A stretch of DNA of 64,000 nucleotides from Crambe crambe (Eukaryota > Porifera > Demospongiae > Poecilosclerida > Crambeidae): NCBI GenBank assembly GCA_963924555.1, contig OZ004581.1, positions 9,401,338 through 9,465,337 on the forward strand, read 5' to 3'. Below, one piece after another: positions 52,121-63,048 of the stretch (position 1 is its first letter; each line of letters begins with the position of its first letter). The notes under the pieces are model-generated. The model was given only the letters and a program-made list of their open reading frames with translations, was not told the DNA's origin and did no database searches. The position numbers were made by a program, and so were the translations under genes.

Positions 52121-52456
52121 CTCCAATAGCAACTCCTTGATCCTAGAGGTTACTTGCAAGCTGAGAAGGACTTCTTCTGTGCATAAAAGCTTGAGAACTG
52201 GCTCTTATTACACTAACACTTCCGGTCGGTGCGTACATACGCGGTTTATTTCCTGCCAATGAGGAAACCACGTGGCTATTATTATGCGCATGTGGACTTT
52301 TTTTTTTTGTGGAATTCCTGAAACAGATCACAATCATTTTGTACTCAGTATGCAGTTGTCCTTGGAAAAGAATCAAATTGAATATGGATGTGGTAATAAT
52401 GTTGTGCAAGAGTGATACAAAAGGTATAGGAAGCCACAGCAAGATAGCTCAGTTGT

Positions 52457-53870
52457 TCAATCAATAAGGAGGACACTCTCCAAAGAACTATTGATATCCA
52501 GATCCAGGTAACTGCTATAGCTACTGCTTGAGATGCTGTTCCAACTGCTGTCTTCCAATGATGGTGTTGATGATGACAGCGATAAGGTTGGTGATGAGGG
52601 TTTTGCTAGCATAAGTGGACAGACCATTCTGGGCAAGTTAATGCTGAAGTTCCTTAGCAGTGGCTTTTTTCGATAGGTTTGAGACGGTCCTTTGGAATAC
52701 CTTAGCCGACCATTCTTGGAGCCAGAGGCGAAGTCATTTGAGAGTATATTCTTTACTGCATTATCTGAGTCAGAGGTGGGTGAGAATCTCTCCAGATGCC
52801 TTTTCTTTACAGTATTATTCAAGTCAGACTGGGAGGTGGATCTCTGACGTGATAATCTCTGGCTTTTCTGCTTTACTGCATTACCTGAGTCAGAGGTGGG
52901 TCTCTGAAATGAGAATCTCTTATTGAAATGCCTTTTCTGTTTTATTACTGCATCATCTGAGTCAGAGGTGGGTGAGAATCTCTTGCAATGCCTTTTCTTT
53001 ACTGAATTATTCAAGTCAGACTGGGACGTGGATCTCTGACGTGATAATCTCTGCCTTTTCTGCTTTACTGCATTATCTGAGTCAGAGGTGGGACTATGAG
53101 ATGAGAATCTCTTATTGAAATATCTTTTCTGCTTTACTGCATTATCTGAGTCAGAGGTTGAACTTCGAGATGAGAATCTCTTATTGAAATATCTTTTCTG
53201 TTTTACTCCATTATCTGAGTCAGAGGTTGGACTTTGTTCTGTGCTGTCAGAAGATGTGAGACTGCTAAACCGCAGTTTTCTTTTTGTAACACTCTTATTG
53301 TCATACCTGGATATCTTCTGATTAATATAAGCAACATCTTTCTTGATCTTGTTCGATGCTATTACCTTAGCAAGTCTCACTCTGCAGTTATTAACACTCA
53401 CATGCATGGGAGATATTGGTGGAGATACTTCTACTGTGTGTGTGGTGCGTTTTTGACCAGCTCTCCACTTACAATATTTCCCATCATCATCAGGATCGGT
53501 GCCATTTATTTGCCTATTAAGCAGTTCCAATCTATTGCCAATGGATGAACGATTACTGGTTGGAAAAGCAGGGATCTCATTCCAATACATCAATACATCA
53601 TCTGGAATATTTCCCATTATGTTCTCTGCTATTGATTGAATGAGATCACAAAAAATGCCACATCATATTTCACTAACTCACCAAGTTTGTGAAGGTTACC
53701 ATAGGAATGGTCATGAATAAAAGAAAGAGGATTTGCAAGGTGACTTTGATTATGCTCCAATACTGGCCTGTGATGTAATAATCATAATTGCCATAAATTT
53801 CCGGTATTGTGAAGGGGAGAGTTCTTTGTTTGTATGCATGTAATTTGTCTACTCTGTCAGTGGTGGCCAT
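52457..53870 (-). CDS. Unrecognised Ser/Lys-rich repeat protein, probably with an N-terminal membrane segment
   Basis: The main exon (52457-53623) encodes about 388 residues with no recognised domain. Residues corresponding to 52740-53235 are tandem repeats of two unit types: SPTSDSDNAVKQKR-x-NKRF (six, degenerate) and RQRSTSQSDLNN(S/T)VKKRH (two). They are rich in SD and basic pairs and likely disordered and phosphorylated. A plausible upstream exon (53682-53870, ATG 53870) encodes 63 residues with one hydrophobic segment (IIKVTLQILFLLFMTIPMVT). A GTGAGT donor joins it in phase to an AG at 53624. That junction is my inference, because the ATG at 53617 would also work alone. The joined length would be 451 residues. 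The C terminus is Ser-rich. Confidence 0.6.
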
Positions 53871-53941
53871 TTTTTTCCAGTGTAGACAAAGAAAAAAATG
53901 GCTGCCACCTGTTCTTTATTGACTGTGTGAATATCAAGAGT

Positions 53942-54142
53942 TTAGTTTACACACTTGCACCGATGAGATGGGATCAGTAGTGCCCCTCGCAATCCAACTG
54001 ACACTCCGGACTTGTAGGAGACCACGCACCCTCCTTTAAAACTCTGCTCCACTTCAACTACCAGTTTTTGTCCTACTTTGAGATCAGCAACTGCTGGCAT
54101 AGACTGGATCACCCAATTCCTTTTTCGTGTTTTCACTTCCAT
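53942..54142 (-). CDS. Small protein of 66 residues, unrecognised
   Basis: A single open frame from ATG 54142 (MEVKTRKRNWVIQSMPAVAD...) to a stop at 53942. The sequence alternates hydrophobic and charged residues (LKVGQKLVVEVEQSFKGG), which would suit a small beta-barrel, but I cannot name a family. It starts 137 bases from the divergent SEPSECS start, a spacing seen for other real pairs in this window. Confidence 0.4.
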   Translation of the reverse strand: MEVKTRKRNWVIQSMPAVADLKVGQKLVVEVEQSFKGGCVVSYKSGVSVGLRGALLIPSHRCKCVN

Positions 54143-54279
54143 AGCTACTAACCTAGCTAGCTGCCCAACATCATGTTCTTAACGAATCTAATTTTACTTA
54201 GATTACTCGAATAATTAGAACTCAAGGTGCAATAATTCTAATTAATCTACACCTCACTCTGACTCCGACTCCAGAAAAG
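54143..54279. promoter_or_regulatory. Probable SEPSECS promoter, possibly bidirectional
   Basis: A 137-base gap between a small minus-strand ORF and the SEPSECS ATG. It contains CTGACTCCGACTCC direct repeats close to the SEPSECS start. Confidence 0.45.
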
Positions 54280-57220
54280 ATGAATGAGCGCAGTTACGAG
54301 GCGGCTGGTGCCATCATACCAAAGACGTATGTACGGCAAGGCCACAATGCTAAAAATACTCACGAGAAACAAATACAGATCCTGATCCAACAGGTAAGTT
54401 ATCTGCTAATGTGGTAAAGGATCGCCACTTGAGAAAATGCTATTGTGTGTATAGTTTTCATGAGAACCACCCAAGAGTCTTTCATTGGTAGGATCTATCT
54501 TCCATCTTTGAAGGTTTCCCTGCTCTTGTGTGCATTTCTTTTTTGGTCCCCATGCAATAATAGCTATATATGAATATTATTTCTATTAGAGGAAGTTGCC
54601 AGAACATGGCTGGGATGACCTTCGCATTGAATTGCTGCTACAAGAACTGGCTCTGATGGACAGCAACAATTTTCCAAGTTAGAAACACATACTTATAGTT
54701 TATATACTAAATTTAATATTCAATGACTTATTTTCTAAGTATGTGTTTAACATGCCTCTGGCTATGTTAGTTATCAACCATATTTATATGTGTTTCGACT
54801 GTGTATTGCTTTGCAGGTAATGTCGGAGTGGGAGAGAGAGAAGGACGCATCTACTCGGGGTTGGTTGCCAAGAGACATTTCAGGTAACTTTACAGCAGTG
54901 TTTAGTTTAGGAACCTCCTTCACGATGTCCCTAAACCTCCAATTAAGGGAAATAAGGCCACGTCTCCAAACCATTCACACTGAAAAGTTCCACTACTTGC
55001 TCAAGCTTTATCATTATGTGTTTTTGTTAGGATGGGTCATGGGATTGGTCGATCGGGGGATGTGACGGCAGTACAGCCTAAGGCAGCTGGTTCTTCTCTC
55101 ATGGCTCAACTCACCAATAGAATGCTCCTGGACATCTTACGCAAGTGTGGTAAGAAAAAAAAAACACTCCAGCAAATTTTTCTTATTGAGCAAAACATTA
55201 AAAGCTGCTAAAGGCTAAGATTGATTACCACATAAAACTCCAGAATGTCTGTTTGCTCCTTTTTTATGAGTTGGCAATTATTTTGTGCAGGAGTACCATC
55301 TGTACGTCGATGTGTGCTCATTCCGGTTGCCACGGGGATGGCTATGACGCTAGTTCTGCTGACCTTGCATCAAGCACGGCCCAAGGCGCGCTATGTCATC
55401 TGGCCTCGTATTGACCAGAAGAGCTGTTTCAAGTGCATTCTCTCAGCAGGTGAGTCACTGAATAGTACTATGTACTATGTACTATGTACTATGTACTATG
55501 TACTATGTTCGATGCAACCTCCAAATAATGGACACACTTTGGACCCTCCTTTGTAAAGAGGTTCTTTTAGGTATAAGGATTCTCCCTTGTTAAGAGGTTT
55601 GTCAATGACATAATACATTATTTCCATGGTCTTAAATGCTGCAGGATTGGAACCAGTTGTGGTTGAGAATGTGCTGGAGGGAGATGAATTGAGGACTGAC
55701 CTTCCTCAACTAGAAGCCTCTCTGAAGGAAGTGGGGCCTGACAATGTTGTCTGTGTCATGACCACCACTTCATGCTTTGCTCCCAGAGCTCATGACAAGT
55801 TAGTCATCACAGAACAATATTTCTAACACTTATTATGCATAACCCTATAAAGCAAACGTTATTCAAAAGCTTCAGAAAATCTCATGGATGCTTCCATGAA
55901 TGTAGATTTGAAGTCTTCCCTTGTGTCATCTCTGAAGACGTTACAATGCTTAGCTTTTTGTTGTTGTTCTAGCAAAAAATGATAATTATGAGCTCGTTAT
56001 GCAGTTTTGTGGTTGTTCTTTAGACTGCCTGAGGTGGCTCGACTATGTAAGTCATATGATGTGCCCCACCTGGTGAACAATGCCTATGGAGTCCAGTCAA
56101 CCAAGTGCATGCACTTCATTCAGGAGGTATGCATGCAAGTAAACACTCTCCTGAAAAAAACTTATACACTTATATACTTATGATGTTTGCTTGCTCTCCT
56201 TTCCTTTTGCTATCCTTCCTTTCTCCTCTCACTTGTCCTCCACTCTCCTCTCTTCCTATCCTCCCTCCCCTCTCCCTCCTCCCTTTCCTCTCTCCTCCCC
56301 ACCCTCCTCCACCCCTCCTCCCTCTCCTCAATTTTCCTCCTCACTCTACTCCCTCGTCCCTCTCCCTTCCCCTCTCTCCTCCCCTTCTTCTCTCCTCTCT
56401 CCTCCCCCTCTTCTCCCCTTCTTCTCTCCTCTCTCCTCCCCCTCTCCTCCCTTCCTTTCTCCTCCATTACTTCCTCTTAGGCTACTCGTGTTGGTCGACT
56501 AGATGTCTTTGTGCAGAGCACAGACAAAAACTTTATGGTTCCAGTGGGCGGGGCAGTAGTCGCTAGCCAATCAGAAGACTTCATACGAGATGTGGCACAG
56601 ATATACCCAGGTACTATACGTACAATCCTACTGACTAATTATTGTCCTGTAATGATTATAGGACGAGCTTCCTCCAGTCCGACTATGGATGTATTTATCA
56701 CCCTGCTCTCCTTGGGTTGTCAAGGTTACCGAAAGCTTACCATGGAGAGGAAAGTAAGCAGTTGTGACCGCTAAGCATTAGTTTTCATAATAGTGGTTTG
56801 TTTCATTATTTTTAAGAGAAGTCAGCTGACATAACAGTAATGTTATTCACTTTCTTGTCTATAGGAAAATTTCAAGTATTTGAAGACGGTGCTTGGAGAA
56901 GTAGTGACACAATATGGAGAACGTCTTCTTGAAACACCTAACAACCCCATCTCTATGGGTAAGTACTCTGTGGCTCATGTGATCCCCTGATAGGATAGGA
57001 TAATAAACACCCACAGATGTGGTGTTACCATGTGTTGTACTGTGTGTTTTCAGGAGTAACGTTGAGTAGCATGCCTCTGGAGAGCAACGTATGGACTGAA
57101 TTAGGCTCAATGCTCTTCACAAGACAAGTATCAGGAATCAGGTCAGAACAAGTCACATGAAAGTCACATGACTAAATAAACTCTGTTGTCGATTATGACA
57201 TGCCATTAAACTCGTACCCA

Positions 57221-57262
<42 letters not shown>

Positions 57263-58588
57263 ACCTTGGCCTTCCTTCATGATTAAGAGATTGTAACCCT
57301 GTATCGTGCAGAGTGATTGCTCCAGGCTCCACCAAGAAGATGGGTCCTCACTCGCTCTCCAACTGGGGGGCCCACTGCAATGATTACCCCACCCCTTACT
57401 TCACTGTCGCTGCTGCTATTGGTCAGTTTCCTCACTCACCATGAGACCTAACATAGTCACTCACTCACCATGAGACCCAATGTAGTCACTCACACACCAT
57501 GAGACCCAATGTAGTCACTCACTCACCATGAGACCCAATGTAGTCACTCACTCACCATGAGACCCAATGTAGTCACTCACTCACCATGAGACCCAACATA
57601 GTCACTCACTCACCATGAGACCCAATGTAGTCACTCACACACCATGAGACCCAATGTAGTCACTCACTCACCATGAGACCCAATGTAGTCACTCACTCAC
57701 CATGAGACCCAATGTAGTCACTCACTCACCATGAGACCCAACATAGTCACTCACTCACCATGAGACCCAATGTAGTCACTCACACACCATGAGACCCAAT
57801 GTAGTCACTCACTCACCATGAGACCCAATGTAGTCACTCACTCACCATGAGACCCAATGTAGTCACTCACTCACCATGAGACCCAATGTAGTCACTCACT
57901 CACCATGAGACCCAATGTAGTCACTCACTCACCATGAGACCCAATGTAGTCACTCACTCACCATGAGACCCAATGTAGTCACTCACTCACCATGAGACCC
58001 AATGTAGTCACTCACTCACCATGAGACCTAACATAGTCAGTGTTGATGGGAGTAATGGAGCCTTTTTATGTGGAAAATAAATATCCAGTTTGAGGTGGGG
58101 CATTGCAGGTGTCCCATAAAACATATGTAACTCTTACATCCAAAATTGTATAGTACGAGTTACAGGGAGCTGAGTACAAAGAAAATTATAATGGACACAG
58201 TGATGTGGCATGCATGTGTGCTATGCTACATGCATGTACATTGCATTCTAATAAGAGATCAGACAGAGCTACAAATGTTATATGATGCAATGACTGGCAC
58301 TGTATCTGCATAGGTATGACTAAACGAGATGTTGATAGATTTGCAGACAAACTCAACAAAGCCTTCATCAAGTTCCTGAAGAAACACTCGCCCGAGCAGA
58401 AGCTGAAGGAGTCAGGCAAAGTGTACCACACCTCTGACAGCTTCACTCTCTCTGGAGACGAGGATCTGGAAGAGGAGGAGGAGGTAGGGCAGGGAGAGGG
58501 AGAGGGTGGGGCTGAAGAGACGGAGGAAAATGTCTTTCCTACTCCTTTCGGTGATAGTGCAGGAGAAGAGATGAAACAAACTGATTAA
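54280..58588 (+). CDS. SEPSECS: O-phosphoseryl-tRNA(Sec) selenium transferase, 13 exons, 530 residues
   Basis: PLP enzyme that converts phosphoseryl-tRNA(Sec) to selenocysteinyl-tRNA(Sec). Exons: 54280-54393, 54590-54677, 54817-54883, 55031-55149, 55291-55449, 55645-55798, 56024-56126, 56481-56610, 56662-56753, 56865-56958, 57054-57141, 57312-57421 and 58314-58588 (1,593 bases, all in phase). Family strings: [75 protein letters not shown], and [11 protein letters not shown]. The PLP lysine is in [25 protein letters not shown] also matches. The C terminus adds a Glu/Gly-rich acidic tail ([17 protein letters not shown]) that makes it about 30 residues longer than human. Intron 12 holds a long minisatellite. 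Its presence implies that this organism makes selenoproteins. Confidence 0.96.
55465..55508. repeat. Heptamer tandem repeat TACTATG, about six units
   Basis: Lies 16 bases after the exon 5 donor of SEPSECS. Confidence 0.9.
56190..56478. repeat. Polypyrimidine-rich tract, SEPSECS intron 7
   Basis: About 290 bases of almost pure C/T (CTCC, CCTCTC units) leading to the exon 8 acceptor. Long open frames across it are compositional artefacts. Confidence 0.9.
57223..57259. repeat. Poly-C tract, 37 bases, SEPSECS intron 11
   Basis: Uninterrupted C run about 50 bases upstream of exon 12. Confidence 0.95.
57431..58038. repeat. 29-base minisatellite, about 21 units, SEPSECS intron 12
   Basis: Unit CACTCACTCACCATGAGACC followed by CAATGTAGT, repeated head to tail. 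Variant units (ACACACC for ACTCACC; CTAACATAGT or CCAACATAGT for CCAATGTAGT) recur in a higher-order pattern. Confidence 0.97.
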
Positions 58589-58689
58589 TTTTCTATGACA
58601 ATGTACATCATCCAGTTGTTTTTTGTAGTTTTTTTTTTTAAATGCACTAATTAGGGGCCATGATCAACCAACCCCTCATGTTCTATCTG

Positions 58690-58799
58690 CAGTGGAACCT
58701 CTAAAATTGACCTCTGGTTATTTGGGAAACCTTTTAGCATCCCTCAATTTGCCCCTGAATTCAGGACACCAGGACACTTATTACTGGTCCCACTATAAA
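58690..58799. mobile_element. Short inverted-repeat element downstream of SEPSECS
   Basis: Begins GCAGTGGAACCTC and ends TGGTCCCACTAT, with a GGACAC-type interior. It sits between the SEPSECS stop and the TRIM pseudogene start. Another relative with AGTGGGACC/GAGGTTTCCACT is in an ACTR1 intron near 46530-46590. Confidence 0.6.
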
Positions 58800-58910
58800 A
58801 TCAGTAACCTTGGTAACCGCTATCATGTGTGCATGTAACCATAATCATAATAACCTCACCTGTACATGACACCACCACTGACCACAGCCCTTATTTTTTT
58901 GGCTTGTATA

Positions 58911-61530
58911 ATGGCTGAAAGAGCTATAGAGAAATTGGAAGACCAACTCGACTGTGCCATTTGTCTTGATACTTATCAAGACCCTAAACTACTCCAGTGC
59001 TTCCATGTGTACTGCAGGCAATGTCTTGTGAAACTGGTGGTCCAAGATAAGGGACAACTCTCCCTGACTTGCCCAACCTGTCGTCGGGTCACACCCATTT
59101 CACCCAATGGAGTGTCAGGTCTCCAGTCAGCATTTCACATCAACTGCATGTTGGAAATCTGAGACCTCATCAAGGAAGCTAAAGCCAGTCAAGAAAAGAC
59201 AGAGGGTGACATGACACACCCCATTCCTCCAAGAAAGTACTGTCCAGAACATGCTGAAGAAAAACTGAAGCTCTTTTGTGAGACCTGTGGAGTTTTCATA
59301 TGCTGTGAATATGCTATTAGGGGAGGCAAGCATTATTACCATGACTATGAACCAATGCATAAAGCATTCGAGAAGTGTGAGAGAGAACTTACACGTTCAC
59401 TAGAGCCAATGGAGGAAAAACTAGCAGCAGTCGACGAAGCACTGGCACAGTTGGACAAGCACTGTGAGGAGATATCCAATCAGCAAGCAGCTATTGAAGC
59501 TAACATACACGATTCCATCGGACAACTCATAAAAACCCTTGAGGTCAGGAGGACCAAGCTGATTTGTGAGTTACATTGAGTGACTCAGGGGAAGCTGAAA
59601 GACCTTGCAGTCCAGAGGGACCAGATGAAGACCATCCAGGCCCAGATGAGCAGCAGTCTGAAGTTTGTGAGGGAGAGATTGAATACAGGTCATCAGGGAG
59701 AAGTGCTGAAGATGAAGATAAACCTGGTGAAGCAAGTGAAGGAACTGACCACAGCATTTCAACCAGATGTATCGAAGCCTGACACAGAAGCAGACATAAT
59801 ATTCTCAGCCTCACCAGGTGCCACTGTGATGTGTCAGAACTATGGCCAAGTCTACTATAGTACTCAAGGTCCACCATCCCCATCTAGATGTTATGCCAAA
59901 GGTAAAGGGTTGGAAGATGCAGTGGTGGGAGAGAAATCTACTGCTGTCGTGTTTGCTGTCGACCATGAAGGGGGACCATGTACGAAGCCTCTCAAATCAC
60001 TGCAGAGTGAACTAGTGTCTGTGATAACAGGTGCCACAGTGAGAGGCAATGTGGAGAGAAAAGAACTGAACCTGTATGAGATCAGCTACCAGCCCACCTT
60101 GAAGGGGAGGCACCAGCTACGCATCAAAGTCGATAAACAGCACATCAAAGGAAGTCCATTTTCTGTGGTAGTGAAATCGCAAGTTGAGAAGCCAATTGGT
60201 GGATTAAAGTCACCTTTTGGAGTGGCAGTCAACCAGAGAGGGGAAGTGGTGGTCACTGAGCGTGATAGACATTATGTTTCTATCTTTAGTCCCAGTGATG
60301 AGAAGCTCCGATCGTTTGGAACACATGGTTCTGGTCAGGGACAGTTTGAGGACCCTCGTGGAGTAGCAGTAGATGGTGATGAGAACATTCTAGTGGCAGT
60401 TAGAAAATTTTATGAATAATTCCACTATTACTTGTAACAGGTCTCTAAGTGGCAGGTATCTACTTTGTTCATTATAGAGACCATTCTGTATAGATTGCTC
60501 AGAAATAAAGAATGCAGCATAATTAGAATAAGAATTAATCAAAACTGGCCATTGAAGTTAAAATTTTGGTATATAGCTCCTGCAAAGAAATTTTAGACTC
60601 TATTTTCTTTATCTGATCAAGGGTCTTTTGCAGAACTCATTCTTAACTAGCTATGTGGTAACTATGCATTCATATCTCGCATCAAAATTTCCCAGATAGT
60701 AGTATTAAGTTTCCAATCCTGTTCCGTGTGTAATTAAGTATGCATGATTATGACATCATGAGTGCAATTTCAACACATGTTATCTTCCAAACAAGTAGTT
60801 AGTTCAGTCTTGGATTCTCAGTCGGCATACTTAACCATTCATTGCTTTTTCTATCACATTTATTACATGAACTTTGAACGTTCTTCTCCTGTAGGTTCTT
60901 TGTTATTCTCAGTACTTGACCAAGGACTTGCGGTGGACAGACTCGGTCAAGGAGACAAATCAGAATTCAATGCCAACTCTATCAATTTATCTTCTTGACT
61001 AGGACTCGTAGGAGTCAGATCCTTCAAACTGGGCATTCCTAGCTAGTTGCTCAAATGAAATTTTCTAAGTCAGTTAGAACCAATGCAAGTCATCTACCTA
61101 TTAACATAGTGATAATAATCACATTCAGAAGTTCACAGCAGATGGCCAGTTCCTCACTGCAGTAAGTAAATGGACCTCTCGGACTCCAGTTCTAGACTAT
61201 GGTCCCTATGGAGTTACATTTAGCTAATGCTGCCAAAAAGTGTACAAGTGCTGAACTCCTTCTCCAGCACCAGTGAAGACTAGTCAGTTTTGGTATCTAT
61301 GGTCTATTTGTGCCTGCACGAGACTAATTTGTGATGGGAATGTGTATGTTGCTGATATCATCGCATACAAGTAAGTCTTTACAGCTGAGGGGCAGTTCTT
61401 GAGAACATTTGGTTTGGGAGGCGTGGTCAGGGTAGAGGATATTGCCCTGCTATTGACAGGAATGGTGTACATATCCTAGCAGTGGATAACAGACATTAAC
61501 AGTGGAGTGGTGTAGATATGTGTGATTACA
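58911..61530 (+). pseudogene. Second TRIM-NHL copy, disabled by two stops and an insertion
   Basis: Close paralogue of 39562-41692 on the opposite strand. From ATG 58911 the frame runs without indels through RING, B-box (with C to Y and H to Y changes), coiled coil and filamin domain into the second NHL repeat at about 60400. It is interrupted by in-frame TGA codons at 59160 and 59577. Both correspond to CGA arginine codons in the paralogue, so both are C-to-T changes at CpG. From about 60400 to 61105 unrelated sequence interrupts the gene. Beyond it, decayed NHL fragments can still be read (for example bases encoding FTADGQFLTAV at about 61133-61165) up to about 61530. It is apparently intronless, like its paralogue. 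Confidence 0.9.
60400..61067. mobile_element. Insertion in the TRIM pseudogene, candidate MITE
   Basis: The NHL coding sequence stops at CTAGTGGCAG and resumes at about 61106 (ATAGTGATAATAATC). The insert begins TTAGAAAATTTTAT, and AT(G)AAATTTTCTAA lies at 61054-61067, giving a short inverted repeat. The 38 bases between 61067 and the resumed gene are unexplained, and I see no target duplication, so the right end is uncertain. Confidence 0.55.
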
Positions 61531-61758
61531 CCGTAAAGATCGTCATACTCATAACTTTCGTTACGTAAGACCACGAAAGACCAATCAGATTGCTTCATTT
61601 CAAATCATTCAAAAATTTGAAATTAAGATGCCATGTGTGTTCCTATAAATCTCTCCAAGCACGGCATTCTTTAACAACCAAAAAAATTGAATGTAGTTCA
61701 ATGTAGTAGGTCAGAAAGAAGGATTCGCTAAATAACTTTTAGATAGTTTATCAGTAAG

Positions 61759-62871
61759 ATGACTTCGTTTCTAACGAGGGCGCAGACTTCTCCTGTTGAC
61801 ATGGAGGAAGGTAGTAGCTATGAAGTGACCGACTCAGGAAACAGCTCCATGAAAGTGGTGGTTCGTGTGAGGCCTGAAAGCGAAGTGGAGCTGAGAAGCA
61901 GCTGCCAGTGTGTTATCAAGGTCCTGGACGAACATGTATTGGTTTTCGATCCTGCTGGGCATAGCACTTCAGGCAATACTTCGAGCACTGATAACTCCAA
62001 CAAAAAACCTTTTGGCTTCTCCAGTCCAAGTAAGAGGCCTTAGGCAATATGTTGCAGGCTATAACTAGTTAAAGAGATGCTTGCTAGTCCTAGGGATGCT
62101 AAATGTAGGTATGAAGTAGTACAGTGCAAGGCTAAAGCTTGTAAGCTGGGGCATATCTGGAAAACCACATGAAAGAATAGAGTGCTTTGAATTTTGTATG
62201 TACAAGTTGTAGTTTGTGATGCAGTATGAATGATGTATACTTTGATAGCTGTCTGTCTGTGTGAGACAATCAAAGCTCTGTGTTTTGAATCCTGATACAT
62301 GATTTCACTGTTCTTGGACAAGATGAAAGTGTGCTGACTTTTTCCCTCACTGCATCAAAGGATGAGTCGTTTATTGTGGTGGAGGTCGCAGCTGCGATAT
62401 CACCCATTCTGCTACTAAATCAAATGTTCATAGTCATGGAAAGAAATGATAATTAAATGCCATTCCTGGCACCAAGAAAAGAAAACTAACTTCTGCATGC
62501 ATGTAGTCCAATAAGTCTCAACACACCTGCTCTAGGACTACTCTATGGTAGAAAAATTTTGCTAGGGTAAATTTAAACTGTTATGAAATGCATGAAAATT
62601 ATACTCCATAAAGATTTCCTGAGTGGTATAAGGTATGAGATTCACACGTGATGTACACGTACACTTTGTTTCCCAGGTGTGAGCCGGTTTTTTGGTGGTC
62701 GTAGACTCCGTCCCCTTCTGGCTAAGAAGCACAAGGATCTGCGGTTTGCATTTGACCATGTCTTTGACGAGACGAGTTCCCAGACCCAAGTGTTCCACCA
62801 TACCACTCAGTCCATCCTGGAGGGAGTTCTTGATGGCATCAACTGCTCTGTCTTTGCTTATGGAGCCACTG
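61759..62871 (+). CDS. KIF18: Kinesin-8 (KIF18-type), first two motor exons, continues beyond the window
   Basis: Plus-end-directed mitotic kinesin that limits chromosome oscillation and microtubule length. Exon 1 is 61759-62029 and exon 2 is 62677-62871, joined in phase. Signatures: SSMKVVVRVRPE at the start of the motor, VIKVLDEHVLVFDPAG, KKHKDLRFAFDHVFDETSSQTQVF, and VLDGINCSVFAYGATG just before the P-loop. The GAGKT half of the P-loop must be in a later exon that I do not find before 64000. DEHVLVFDP and DETSSQ match KIF18 rather than KIF19 or conventional kinesin. The N-terminal leader is longer than in human. Confidence 0.88.
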
Positions 62872-62970
62872 GTAAGTCTCCCTCATAGTTAGAAATTAAC
62901 ACTGGTCACCTTCCTGACATTTCTAGGGTTATTAAGTATACATATCAGCCCAAACCTTTATCTGACCAAT

Positions 62971-63048
<78 letters not shown>

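Noticed and set aside
56105..56566. Ser/Leu/Pro-rich open frames of up to 153 codons
   Set aside because: They are translations of the polypyrimidine tract in SEPSECS intron 7 running into exon 8 in the wrong frame.
57431..58038. Regular 29-base repeats resembling a CRISPR array
   Set aside because: The units are contiguous with no unique spacers, and the array lies inside an intron of an animal gene.
59160..59579. In-frame TGA codons in a TRIM gene near SEPSECS could be selenocysteine codons
   Set aside because: Both replace arginine CGA codons of the paralogue, the copy is also cut by an insertion, and I see no SECIS-like hairpin. Ordinary pseudogene stops fit better.
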